Shown piece after piece: positions 10,421 through 18,790 of a stretch of 64,000 nucleotides of DNA. The stretch spans positions 2,294,001 to 2,358,000 of the forward strand of contig NZ_CP101456.1 of NCBI RefSeq assembly GCF_024362485.1. The letters are read 5' to 3'. The translations under genes were made by a program, and so were the position numbers. This stretch comes from Natronobeatus ordinarius. GTDB lineage: Archaea; Halobacteriota; Halobacteria; Halobacteriales; Natrialbaceae. A model generated the notes under the pieces. That model saw only the letters and a list, made by a program, of their open reading frames with translations. It did not search any database and was not told the DNA's origin. Numbering within the stretch: position 1 is the first letter of the stretch; each line of letters opens with the position of its first letter.

Positions 10421-10735
10421 ATGCACGAGGAATACCGGAAGATTCTCCAGAACAAGAGCACGCGTCGGTTCTTCGTTGAGTTGCTCGTAGTGATGACACT
10501 ACTCGTCGCCTTCTTGCAGTTCGTCGTCGAGCCGTTTTTGCTCTCCCGGTTTCCGTCAATTTTCCCCTCGCCCTGGTCCCCGAGTGGGCCGCCGCAGGCG
10601 TGGATGCAGGATACCCGTATCGGGTGGTTCAAATTGGTTCTCGGTGCGCTACTGCTCGGTCCGTACATGTACTACCGGATCTATCGTACCGACCTCGGTG
10701 AGGACATGCTGGCGGTCTTCGACGAGGGGCGTTGA
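10421..10735 (+). CDS. Small membrane protein, unknown
   Basis: A 104-residue protein. A charged N-terminus (MHEEYRKILQNKSTRRFF) leads into a first hydrophobic segment (~19-37), then a Pro/Ser-rich loop, and a second hydrophobic segment (~70-86, LVLGALLLGPYMYYRIY). The acidic end DLGEDMLAVFDEG is typical of haloarchaeal proteins. I do not recognise the family. The antisense reading frame over the same bases is Ser/Arg-rich and less convincing. Confidence 0.55.
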   Translation: MHEEYRKILQNKSTRRFFVELLVVMTLLVAFLQFVVEPFLLSRFPSIFPSPWSPSGPPQAWMQDTRIGWFKLVLGALLLGPYMYYRIYRTDLGEDMLAVFDEGR

Positions 10736-11011
10736 TCGTCCGAGTACATGTCGGGGTCCAGTTATGTTTCCCCGAACGCTGATGCGGCCGGTAAGCGTCT
10801 CTGTTCAGAGCGGGCGATCAGTTCTGTAGATCAGTGGAATTGATTCGCCCCGTTTGACACACAAAAGTTGTCTGGGTGTAAATGTGAACAGACCGCTCCA
10901 CCAGGCTGTATTTACACGTCCGTACTGATAACGAGCGAATCAGCAACAGGCTCGAGTCACACGAGCGAAGAGCCGACCTCGGGCCACCGATGGCGGGCGA
11001 CAGTAGTTCGG

Positions 11012-12076
11012 TCACAACCCGAGCGCCGCCACGAGCGGGATCCCGCTGGCGAGCGCCCCGAGCAGGTAGCCGCCGATCGCACCGCCGTTGAGCAGCGGGA
11101 GTCCGGCGTGGGCTCGTCCCTGTAACACCATGTACATGAGCACGAGCAGGCCGGCGATCGTGCCGACCATCGCACCGAGCGCCGGGAGGTTGAGCGCGAT
11201 CATCGGGACGTCGATCGCCGGCACGTCGACGAACGACGCCGCGCTGGCGACGAGGATCGTCGGGATCACCGCGTCGCCCAGCCCGATGAACAGCGCGTCA
11301 CGCTCGCGGTCGCCGTGTTCCTTCGAGGGCTCGTCGAGGTCGTCGGCGTCGTGGCCACGGTCGCCGGGGGTGTGCTCGTCCTCGAGATCGCCGGCTCCCG
11401 CACTCTCTCGGTGGCTGCCGTCACCCGCACTCGAGGTGGTTCGCTCCTCGACGATTCCCTCGGTGCTCTCCGGGTCGAGGTGGGTGTACGAGAGGGTCGT
11501 GGGGACGACCAGCACGACGGGGATTCGGAGGTCCATCACGCCGCCGGCGAGGGTGAGCATGTGCTTGGTCTTGTAGACGCTGATGGCGTCGTAGACGGCG
11601 AGCGCGGCTAGCAAGAGGATCGCCGGGAAGAGTCCGAAGCTGATGCCGAATAAGCCGGCGGCACCGGCACCGATCAGGACGCCGGCGAGGTCGATGACGT
11701 ACCACTCGGGGTAGACGAGCAGCCCCGCGCCGACGGCGAGGGAGGCGACGACGGCGAGGAGGTTCACGCCGGCGTAGCTGACCACCGGCGGGATCACCTC
11801 GCCGAAGACGAACCAGGCGAGCATCACACTCACCCCGATGATCAGGCCGCGAATCAGCCACTGGGCGTCGTAGCGAAACGCCGCGAGCATGAAGCCCGTC
11901 GCGACGAGGATGATCAGCAGGTAGAGCAGGCTGTTGGTCGGGTCCTGGGGGTCTTCGACGGCCTGGTAGTCGGCCTCCTGGAACGGCTCGACCAGCGCGA
12001 GCGCGCCCAGCTGGACGCCGAGAAACAGACAGACCGTCAGAAAGACGGCGGCGAGAATTCGACTCCGATCGTTCAT
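11012..12076 (-). CDS. Presenilin-type intramembrane aspartyl protease PSH
   Basis: A 354-residue polytopic membrane protease of the A22 (presenilin/signal peptide peptidase) family. The two catalytic aspartates are in the expected motifs: VYDAISV (Asp163) and GLGDAVIP (Asp268). The third signature, PAL, appears only in altered form as GLPLLNGG near residues 325-332. Nine hydrophobic segments can be counted. The loop between the two catalytic helices (~205-258) is a long acidic, Ser/Gly/Asp-rich insert. The start MNDRSRILAAVFLTVCLFLG was chosen because the open frame upstream is not hydrophobic or family-like. Confidence 0.9.
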   Translation of the reverse strand: MNDRSRILAAVFLTVCLFLGVQLGALALVEPFQEADYQAVEDPQDPTNSLLYLLIILVATGFMLAAFRYDAQWLIRGLIIGVSVMLAWFVFGEVIPPVVSYAGVNLLAVVASLAVGAGLLVYPEWYVIDLAGVLIGAGAAGLFGISFGLFPAILLLAALAVYDAISVYKTKHMLTLAGGVMDLRIPVVLVVPTTLSYTHLDPESTEGIVEERTTSSAGDGSHRESAGAGDLEDEHTPGDRGHDADDLDEPSKEHGDRERDALFIGLGDAVIPTILVASAASFVDVPAIDVPMIALNLPALGAMVGTIAGLLVLMYMVLQGRAHAGLPLLNGGAIGGYLLGALASGIPLVAALGL

Positions 12077-12173
12077 GACGCCGGATTGTCGGTCGGCTCG
12101 TATCGGTGTTGCGCTCTTCGTTCGACACCGTCCGGCTCGGCCGTCCCCAGCGCACAGTGACTGGCTCGAGCGA

Positions 12174-12401
12174 TCATCGCGCGTACAGCGTTTCACCGAC
12201 CAGCGCGGGCAGGTGGACGTCGTCGTTCGGCGTCACTGCCAGATACGGTCGTTCGACGGGGCCGAAGACGTCGACGACGCGACCGACTTCGGCGAGCGAA
12301 TCGTCGAGCACCATCGTCCCGATCGACGCGGGATCGTCTCCGGCCGCCCGGAGAATCGCCAGCCCCTGGGCGACCCGGACGACCTGTCCAACTCGATACA
12401 T
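12174..12401 (-). CDS. gar1: H/ACA ribonucleoprotein subunit Gar1
   Basis: A 75-residue beta-barrel protein matching archaeal Gar1, a component of H/ACA guide RNPs that convert uridine to pseudouridine in rRNA. The core reads GTMVLDDSLAEVGRVVDVFG followed by PVERPYLAV, the usual Gar1 consensus. The ATG at 12401 overlaps the stop of the SRP19 gene (TGATG), so the two are translationally coupled. An adjacent in-frame GTG would add one residue. Confidence 0.92.
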   Translation of the reverse strand: MYRVGQVVRVAQGLAILRAAGDDPASIGTMVLDDSLAEVGRVVDVFGPVERPYLAVTPNDDVHLPALVGETLYAR

Positions 12402-12682
12402 CACTCTCGCATCGCCAGGACGTACGCGGCGACGGCCTGAACGAGATCGTTCTTCGTCGAGTCGTGGGCGCCGCGGACGACGACTCGGCCGCGTTCACGC
12501 CAGGGCTCTCTCGAGTACGCCTTGTCCCGTTCGATCGTGACGTCGTAGCCGATCTGCTGGACGGCTTTTGCGATTTCGTCGACCGTCGGCTCCTCGACTG
12601 CCAGTTCCTCCGGGACGCGTCGTCCCTCGGCCCGTGAGCAGTCCACATCGAGATAGGCGGGCCAGATGACGTTCTCGACCAT
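12401..12682 (-). CDS. srp19: Signal recognition particle 19 kDa protein
   Basis: A 93-residue RNA-binding protein of the archaeal signal recognition particle, which helps assemble SRP54 on 7S RNA. The N-terminus [20 protein letters not shown] followed by GRRVP matches the SRP19 consensus (VIYPxYLDxxxSRxEGRRVP), and the C-terminal half carries the usual lysine/arginine strand region. It is the first gene of a coupled pair with gar1, an arrangement common in archaea. An upstream extension of 13 codons in the same frame is probably untranslated. Confidence 0.95.
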   Translation of the reverse strand: MVENVIWPAYLDVDCSRAEGRRVPEELAVEEPTVDEIAKAVQQIGYDVTIERDKAYSREPWRERGRVVVRGAHDSTKNDLVQAVAAYVLAMRE

Positions 12683-12736
12683 GACTCGACCTGTGCGGTC
12701 AGGTGAGTAAACGCTTTTCAAAAGAGATGACCGCCG

Positions 12737-13867
12737 TTACCGGCCTCGAAGGAGGACGCAACCGGCGACGAGCAGCGACGCGATCGCGACCGGGACACCG
12801 AATCCGGGCACGGAGTCGTCGTCGCTCTCGATGCCGTCTTCGTCGTCACTCGCATCTCCGCTCTCCTCGTCGCTCGAGTCGTCACGTTCCTCCTGGCTCT
12901 CGTCGTCGCTCGCGTCATCTCCGGGGTCCGTCGCCTCGAGTTCGTCACTCGCCTGCTGGTAGGCCTCCGGGTGGACCGCTTCGACGATCTCCACGACGAC
13001 GGCGACGATCTGCGGTGCGGGCTGGTTGATCTGGTTGTCGTCGACGGTGACGAAATTACCCTCCTGATAGGCGGTCGTCGCCTGAACTGCCTCGGCGACT
13101 GGCGGTTCGTCGTTCCCGTCGGGGTAGATGATCCACTCGGGATCTTCGTCGACGACCGTTTCCGGGCTGATCTGCTGGTAGCCGTCGATCCCCGCTCCCT
13201 CGGCGACGTTCTCGACGCCAGCGGTCTCGAGGGCTTCGTGAATGAACGTCCCGGAACCGGCGGTCCAGCCGTCGTCGCCGGTCATCGCGTAGTAGGCAAG
13301 CGGCCGATCCACGTCCTCGAGGGCGGTCTCGACGATCTCGAGTTGGTCGTCCATCCAGTCTGCGGTCTCCTGGGCCCCGTCACACTCGCCCGTGAGTTCG
13401 CCGGTCAGGAGGACGGTCTCCCGAACGTCCTCGATCGAGTCGGCAGCGTCGAAGTGATAAACGGTGAGCCCCGCCTCACGGAGCGTCTCGACGTCCTCGT
13501 CGGCCGTGATGTTCGCTGCCAGAACGACGTCCGGCTCGAGAGCGATCACCTGTTCGTGGTTGATCGCCCACCCATCGCTGACGTCGGCATAGTTCTCGCG
13601 ATCGAGGCCGCTCGTCGCGTCGGTGTGGGGCAGTCCGACGAGGCGGTCTTCGGCACCGATCTCGAAGACGGTCTGGGCGTCACTCGCCTGGAGAGCGACG
13701 ACCGACTCGGGCGGTTCCTCGAGGACGATCTCTTCGCCTGTCGCATCGGTCACCGTCAGCGGATATTCACACTCCACTGCCTGTGTGGTTCCAGCAGCAA
13801 CCGTCGCCGGAGAGAATGCGGAGACGGCCACCAGCGTCGCAATCAGAACGATTTGTAACGTTCGCAT
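12737..13867 (-). CDS. btuF: Cobalamin-type ABC transporter substrate-binding protein with PGF-CTERM anchor
   Basis: A ~376-residue secreted binding protein. It has an N-terminal signal peptide (MRTLQIVLIATLVAVSAFSP), a BtuF/FhuD-like two-lobed domain (ESVVALQASDAQTVFEIGAE, EPDVVLAANIT, LTVYHFDAADSIEDV), an acidic Ser/Asp/Glu linker of ~50 residues, and a C-terminal PGF motif followed by a hydrophobic segment and a final Arg (VPGFGVPVAIASLLVAGC), i.e. archaeosortase-processed anchoring. It diverges from the permease and ATPase genes at 13929 and 15023, which complete the importer. The ligand is probably a corrinoid, but siderophore uptake cannot be excluded. An ATG six codons upstream (13885) is an alternative start. 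Confidence 0.9.
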   Translation of the reverse strand: MRTLQIVLIATLVAVSAFSPATVAAGTTQAVECEYPLTVTDATGEEIVLEEPPESVVALQASDAQTVFEIGAEDRLVGLPHTDATSGLDRENYADVSDGWAINHEQVIALEPDVVLAANITADEDVETLREAGLTVYHFDAADSIEDVRETVLLTGELTGECDGAQETADWMDDQLEIVETALEDVDRPLAYYAMTGDDGWTAGSGTFIHEALETAGVENVAEGAGIDGYQQISPETVVDEDPEWIIYPDGNDEPPVAEAVQATTAYQEGNFVTVDDNQINQPAPQIVAVVVEIVEAVHPEAYQQASDELEATDPGDDASDDESQEERDDSSDEESGDASDDEDGIESDDDSVPGFGVPVAIASLLVAGCVLLRGR

Positions 13868-13892
13868 CGTCCGACTCTCGGACACACTCCAA

Positions 13893-13902
13893 CAAATATT
13901 TG
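13893..13902. promoter_or_regulatory. Symmetric TATA-like element shared by divergent btuF and btuCD
   Basis: CAAATATTTG is a perfect 10-base palindrome. Its two ends are 26-27 bases from the btuF ATG (13867, minus strand) and the btuC ATG (13929, plus strand), and its centre falls midway between them. Each flank is thus at TATA distance for a leaderless transcript in each direction. Confidence 0.6.
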
Positions 13903-13928
13903 ACTAAAGCAAGCGAGGTTGTCAACGA

Positions 13929-15026
13929 ATGGAGTCGCCTGGCCGAATCGTCTCGTGGACTGGAGGGCTTACCGTCCTCCTCGTGGTCGTCGCCGTCGGG
14001 AGCGCAGCGATCGGTCCGGTCAGGATCGATCCGGTGACGGTCGCGCTCGCCGCACTCAACGCCCTCGTCGTCCCGTCGGGGGTCACCGCCGGCACGACGA
14101 CGATTCCCGTGCTCGGTTGGGGAGTTCCCGTTCCGGGCTTCGAGTACACCTCCGTCTTCGCATTCGACGTTCCCGACACTCACCAGATTATCGTGGGCGA
14201 CGTCCGACTCCCACGGATCGCGCTCGCGGCGACGGTCGGCTTCTCGCTGGCTGCCGCCGGAACCGTGATGCAGGGCTTTTTCCGCAATCCGCTCGCCGAC
14301 CCGTCGATCATCGGCGTCTCGGCCGGTGCAGCGGCCGGAGCCGTCGCCGCGATCGCCTTCCCCATGCTCGTTCCCTTCGGGAGTCTCCACCTCTCGGCGT
14401 TCGTCGGCGCGATCGCGACCGCCTTTCTGGTCTACGCCATCGCGACCGAGGGCGGCCGCACGCCGGTCGCCACGCTCTTGCTCGCCGGCGTCGCCATCCA
14501 GGCGTTTCTCGGCGCGATGATCTCCTACATGCTCGTTCACAGCGGCGACAGCTTGCGCCAGGCCGTCGTCTGGATGATGGGACACCTCAGCAACACCACC
14601 TGGAGTGACGTCGGCTTCGCACTGCCCGTCACGCTCCTGGGCGTGGCCGTCCTCGGGGCGTACACCCGCGAGTTGAACGTCCTCTTGCTCGGCGAGGAGG
14701 ACGCCCACCACCTCGGCGTCGAGGTCGAACGGACGAAGCTACTCTTGCTCGCCGTCGCCAGCGTCGTCACCGCCGCGGGGGTCGCTGTCGCGGGCGTCAT
14801 CGGCTTCGTCGGCCTCGTGGTCCCGCACATGATGCGCCTGATCGTCGGCCCCGACCACCGCATCCTGCTTCCGACCAGCGCCCTCGCCGGCGCCTCGTTC
14901 CTCGTCGCCACCGACACCGTCGCTCGCGCCGGTCCCGCCGAGGTCCCCGTCGGCATCGTCACCGCTGCACTCGGCGCACCGTTTTTCCTCTACCTGCTCA
15001 CACGCCGGGAGGTGCATTCGCTGTGA
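13929..15026 (+). CDS. btuC: Cobalamin-type ABC transporter permease
   Basis: A 365-residue FecCD/BtuC-family permease with about ten transmembrane helices. Family sequence includes [37 protein letters not shown] and, near the C-terminus, [22 protein letters not shown], the loop that contacts the ATPase. The stop overlaps the downstream ATPase start by four bases (GTGA), so the two proteins are made together. The start ATG at 13929 lies 27 bases from the shared symmetric TATA element. Confidence 0.95.
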   Translation: MESPGRIVSWTGGLTVLLVVVAVGSAAIGPVRIDPVTVALAALNALVVPSGVTAGTTTIPVLGWGVPVPGFEYTSVFAFDVPDTHQIIVGDVRLPRIALAATVGFSLAAAGTVMQGFFRNPLADPSIIGVSAGAAAGAVAAIAFPMLVPFGSLHLSAFVGAIATAFLVYAIATEGGRTPVATLLLAGVAIQAFLGAMISYMLVHSGDSLRQAVVWMMGHLSNTTWSDVGFALPVTLLGVAVLGAYTRELNVLLLGEEDAHHLGVEVERTKLLLLAVASVVTAAGVAVAGVIGFVGLVVPHMMRLIVGPDHRILLPTSALAGASFLVATDTVARAGPAEVPVGIVTAALGAPFFLYLLTRREVHSL

Positions 15027-16300
15027 TCGACGTCGACTCCATCTCGGTGTCCTACGGCGACGTCTCCGTCCTCCGGGACGTCTCCTTCGACGTCGACCGG
15101 GGCGAATTCGTCGGCCTCGTCGGCCCGAACGGGGCCGGGAAGACCACGCTCTTGCGGACCATAAGCGGCGTGCTGACGCCGGATTCGGGAACCGTCGACG
15201 TCGACGGCGTCGGCGTCGACGGACTCTCCTCGAGGGCCTCGAGCCGGCTCGTCTCGGTCGTTCCACAGGACACCCACCTCTCGTTTGCCTTCGACGTCCG
15301 GGACGTCGTCGAGATGGGCCGACACCCCCACCGTTCGCGCTTTGGCTCGCCGACGCCTGAGGACCGCGCCACCGTCGACCGCGCGCTCGAGCGAACCCGA
15401 ACGGCCGAACTGGCCGACCGTTCGATCGACGCGGTCAGCGGCGGCGAACGCCAACGCGTGCTGCTCGCACGGACGATCGCCCAGGACACCCCGGTCGTCT
15501 TGCTCGACGAACCCACGGCGAGCCTCGACGTCAACCACCAGGTCGAGACGCTCGACCTCGTCCGTGAGCTCACCGACGACGGAAAAACCGCCGTCGCCGC
15601 CATCCACGACCTGGACCTCGCCGCCCGGTACTGCGATCGCCTCGTCGTCCTGGCCGACGGCGTCGTCTGCGGGCAGGGTCCCGCCGAGGACGTCCTGTCC
15701 GCAGAAACTATTTCCCGGGCGTTCGACGCGACCGCAGCCGTGACGACCAACCCCTTTACCGGCACGCCGACGGTCACCGCGCTGTCGTCGCGCGCCAGCG
15801 ACGAGCCCGTCCCCGGCCCCGTCCACGTTCTCGGGTCGGGGGAGACGGCCGCCACCGTCGTCGCCCGACTCGAGGCTGCCGGCGTCGACGTCTCCGTCGG
15901 CCCCGTCTCGCGCGGCGACGTCGCGGCGACGGTGGCGCGACGGCTCGCGGTCGACCGGCTCACCGTCGAACCGTTCGCGCCGCTCTCACGCGACGCGCTC
16001 GCGACGCTCGAGAATCGACTTTACGCGGCCGCCTGCGTCGTGCTGGCGGACCTCGAAGTCGGCGCCGGCAATCAGCTCGTCCTCGAGGCGCTCTCGACCG
16101 TCTCACCGACGCTCGTCGTCGTCGAGACCCGGCCGTTCGCGGAACGGAATCACGCCGGCGAGCGCGCCGAACGGCTGTACGACGAGCTTCGACAGGACGC
16201 CGTCGAGGCGACGCCAGCGGGGATACTCGACGGCGTCGCTCGAGCACTCGATGACGGCAACCGACGCATACCGCGCTCGCTCGAGGCAGACGACGACTGA
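15023..16300 (+). CDS. btuD: Cobalamin-type ABC transporter ATPase with extra C-terminal domain
   Basis: A 425-residue protein. Residues ~1-245 are a standard ABC ATPase: Walker [12 protein letters not shown], signature [14 protein letters not shown], Walker [11 protein letters not shown], and the switch His in [16 protein letters not shown]. The remaining ~175 residues are an additional domain with Rossmann-like alternation ([55 protein letters not shown]) that ordinary BtuD lacks. Longer BtuD proteins are known in haloarchaea; the role of the tail is unknown to me. It starts with GTG, overlapping the permease stop. Confidence 0.93.
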   Translation: MIDVDSISVSYGDVSVLRDVSFDVDRGEFVGLVGPNGAGKTTLLRTISGVLTPDSGTVDVDGVGVDGLSSRASSRLVSVVPQDTHLSFAFDVRDVVEMGRHPHRSRFGSPTPEDRATVDRALERTRTAELADRSIDAVSGGERQRVLLARTIAQDTPVVLLDEPTASLDVNHQVETLDLVRELTDDGKTAVAAIHDLDLAARYCDRLVVLADGVVCGQGPAEDVLSAETISRAFDATAAVTTNPFTGTPTVTALSSRASDEPVPGPVHVLGSGETAATVVARLEAAGVDVSVGPVSRGDVAATVARRLAVDRLTVEPFAPLSRDALATLENRLYAAACVVLADLEVGAGNQLVLEALSTVSPTLVVVETRPFAERNHAGERAERLYDELRQDAVEATPAGILDGVARALDDGNRRIPRSLEADDD

Positions 16301-16306
16301 CTCCGG

Positions 16307-17668
16307 TCAGTCCCCGGTCTCGAACGAGGCGACCACGGTCTCGGTACCGTCTTCAGTCACGCCGATCACCATGATCGTGTCTCCAGGCGCATACTCACCG
16401 TCTTCGACACTGAGCGTATAACTGGAGCCAACGACGACCTCGAAGTCGTGGATCACGGTCGTATCGGTCCGGAGATACGCGTCCGCTGCGTTGGCGGCGG
16501 ACGTCACGGTGACGGTCACTTCTTCGGCATCGGCCCTCTCATCGATGTCGACTGCTAGCTGAGCCTCAGGGGACGCCGTCGAACCCAGATCGAGCACGAA
16601 CGCGCTAACGACCGCGAGCGCCGGAAACACGCCGACGAACAGGAGCATCGACGGATCGTCGAACGGATCGTCGACGTCGACTTCCTCCGGGTCGAACGTC
16701 AGCGAGAGGGTCAGCGTTCGGCCGTCTTCGGTGATCTCGAGCCTCTCGAGTTCGTCCTCGAGCGCCGGTTCGCTCATCACCAGCGTGTCGATCGCCGACT
16801 CGATCGCTTCGCCGTCTGCGTCCTCCTCGGTCTCGTACACCAACACGGCGTCGACTGACACGGCCCCCTCGTCGGTCACGTCGCTCGCAGAGCCGACCGC
16901 GCTCAGCCCGTCGAACAGCTCCTGAGCCATCGGGTCCTGTGGCTCCTCGAGTCCGAGCGCCGCCGCGTCGAATTCGATCCCGGTCACCGACAGCTCACCC
17001 TCGAGCCGGTCGAGGAGGTAGGCACCGTCCTCGCGACCGTCGGAGTACCCCGAACTCGCCGACTCGTACTCGTCGATCATCACCGTAACCGGCTCCGTCG
17101 AGCTGGCGTCGACGCCGCCGAAGAAGCCGAACACGACGGTATCGGCGCTCATCGCCATCCCACTGAGCTCGTCCTCGTCCTCGATCACGTACACCTCGTA
17201 TCCGTCGTACTCCGTCGGCCCGATCAGTTCCTCGTCGCCCAGTTGCTCGTGTGCGAGTTCGTCGACGAGGGCGTCGACGTCGAACGTCCCGGTCATCGCG
17301 ACGCTCATCCCGACCGCCTCATCCTCAGATTCCTGCGCTCCGAAGGCCAGCCCGGTCACCCGCTCGAGCGCTTCGACGCCCGTGAAGTCGTCGAACGCGT
17401 CGTCGAATTCGGGGAGTTCGTCCTCGACACTCGCCTCGAACAGCTCCGTCGCTCGTCGCACGTCGATGCTCGTGAACATCGTGAGTTCGGGCTCGAGAAA
17501 CAGGCCGGGATCGTACAACCACGACGTGTAGTCGCGCTCCTCGTCAGCGCCTCCCGCGTCGTCGCTCTCTGCCACGGACCCGCCGTCCACACATCCCGAG
17601 AGTCCGGCGAGTGCGAGCACACTCGATCCTGCAGTGGCCCGGCGAAGAAATCGTCGTCTAGATTGCAT
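16307..17668 (-). CDS. Tat-exported lipoprotein, unknown
   Basis: A 453-residue surface protein. The N-terminus MQSRRRFLRRATAG carries twin arginines and is followed by a hydrophobic stretch and a lipobox (LAGLSGC), so it is exported folded and anchored through a lipid on Cys27 or nearby. The body is strongly acidic, with a repeated pattern resembling haloarchaeal domain proteins of unknown role (YDGYEVYVIEDEDELSG, VFGFFGGVDA). One hydrophobic segment near residue 350 (LLFVGVFPALAVVSAFVLDL) may be a transmembrane helix. It lies tail to tail with btuD. I do not recognise a function. Confidence 0.75.
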   Translation of the reverse strand: MQSRRRFLRRATAGSSVLALAGLSGCVDGGSVAESDDAGGADEERDYTSWLYDPGLFLEPELTMFTSIDVRRATELFEASVEDELPEFDDAFDDFTGVEALERVTGLAFGAQESEDEAVGMSVAMTGTFDVDALVDELAHEQLGDEELIGPTEYDGYEVYVIEDEDELSGMAMSADTVVFGFFGGVDASSTEPVTVMIDEYESASSGYSDGREDGAYLLDRLEGELSVTGIEFDAAALGLEEPQDPMAQELFDGLSAVGSASDVTDEGAVSVDAVLVYETEEDADGEAIESAIDTLVMSEPALEDELERLEITEDGRTLTLSLTFDPEEVDVDDPFDDPSMLLFVGVFPALAVVSAFVLDLGSTASPEAQLAVDIDERADAEEVTVTVTSAANAADAYLRTDTTVIHDFEVVVGSSYTLSVEDGEYAPGDTIMVIGVTEDGTETVVASFETGD

Positions 17669-18170
17669 ACACGAAATTCTTGTTTCGTAACAAAATACGT
17701 TTCGTCTCGGCTTCGGCGAGTCGGCAAGCAGTGATCCACCTCGAGATGGTGTCGGTCAGTTATTCGGCCGAACTGACGGCTGAGACCGTCCATCGTGACC
17801 CCCAATACGTCGAGCGACGAGGGGGTCGTTGACGTCGTTGAGTTGCGAACGACACGAAACGTGCACGGGATAGATACACTGCTATTAGGGTTGTACGAAA
17901 GCCTTCGCCAGTATATCAGAAATCAATGAGAAGGTCGTGCGCTGAATTGTAGCCGATCCGATGTTGAACCAATTACGCCCCTTCACCGTGAGCTCGAATT
18001 CGGTATTAACACGCTGTATTCGAACCGCTACCTATCCAGCTACGCATAATCGAAGTCCGCTACATCTTGCGCAAGCTTCTCAAAAACCAAGATAGCCGTA
18101 GCTGATCAGACATGGATACGAATACACTAATAATTAACTGTAATCCTATATTTTGTGTAGCTGAAACGCA
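17669..18170. other. 502-base stretch without a gene; left edge of the low-GC island
   Basis: No credible gene was seen. GC content falls sharply from about 17,830 onward and stays low for several kilobases, so this is where the accessory island begins. Short matches to a tRNA T-loop (GGTTCGAA on the minus strand near 18,030) do not extend into a cloverleaf. The stretch just before 18171 is strongly AT-rich and probably carries the promoter of the ribbon-helix-helix gene. Confidence 0.4.
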
Positions 18171-18760
18171 ATGGAACCGATTACACTCCGTCTCCAGCCG
18201 GACTTACTAGACGATCTGGATGATGAGGCTGACGAAGCGGGATTTAGTAGCCGGTCAGAATACATTCGCCACCTGTTGATGAATCGGCCTTCTATCTCAC
18301 AGGGAGTAACAACCGGCATCGATACGGCTACATCCGATACCGAAACTGTGGATACGCTCGTAGTTCAAGTTGAGGAGCTTACTGAACACGTGACTGGGCT
18401 TGAGGAGCGGATCACTGACCTCGAGGACGACGTCGACGATGACTCTTCACCGGCGGATCTGATAGGAAAGTATCGGAAGCACCAATACGGTCACTCAACA
18501 AGAAGATTCCTCACAAGAGTCAACAACAGCTGATGGGTCGCCTGGCAGTGGCCAGATGGATAGCACCCCTCCCGTTGAAGATTTCATGGATCCAGATAAG
18601 GAGTGCTCCTTGCACTCGGAACGTGGCTACAGGGGGGGATGGACTACAGAGTAAAGAGGCTCGACTCCTCATGCTTGATGCTGCGACGGTTCTCAATAGG
18701 GAAGAACCGCTCACTGCTAGCAAGTTGAGAGAGTTCCTTTTCGATCGTTATCCAGACTAG
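18171..18760 (+). pseudogene. Ribbon-helix-helix (CopG-like) regulator broken by two frameshifts
   Basis: The first frame (18171-18533, 120 codons) begins with a textbook ribbon-helix-helix domain: MEPITLRLQPDLLDDLDDEA then AGFSSRSEYIRHLL, followed by a coiled-coil (VEELTEHVTGLEERITDLED). It loses sense near 18465-18495. In the next frame the sequence continues plausibly (TQQEDSSQESTTADGSPGSG, VEDFMDPDKEC) until a stop at 18652. After a run of seven G (18632-18638) the third frame carries a convincing tail, EARLLMLDAATVLNREEPLT to FLFDRYPD, ending at 18760. Each switch fits one added base. As written only the 120-codon product would be made; it would still contain the DNA-binding domain. Confidence 0.6.
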
Positions 18761-18790
18761 CGATAGTGCACCAATAATGTTCAATTATAA

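Noticed and set aside
18020-18060. tRNA-like sequence (GGTTCGAA on the minus strand)
   Set aside because: No cloverleaf can be built around it; only the T-loop-like bases match.
18171-18760. Programmed frameshift producing a longer regulator
   Set aside because: Two separate switches would be needed and only one lies at a slippery run; decay in an island full of broken genes explains it more simply. It is kept as a finding, not as the main call.
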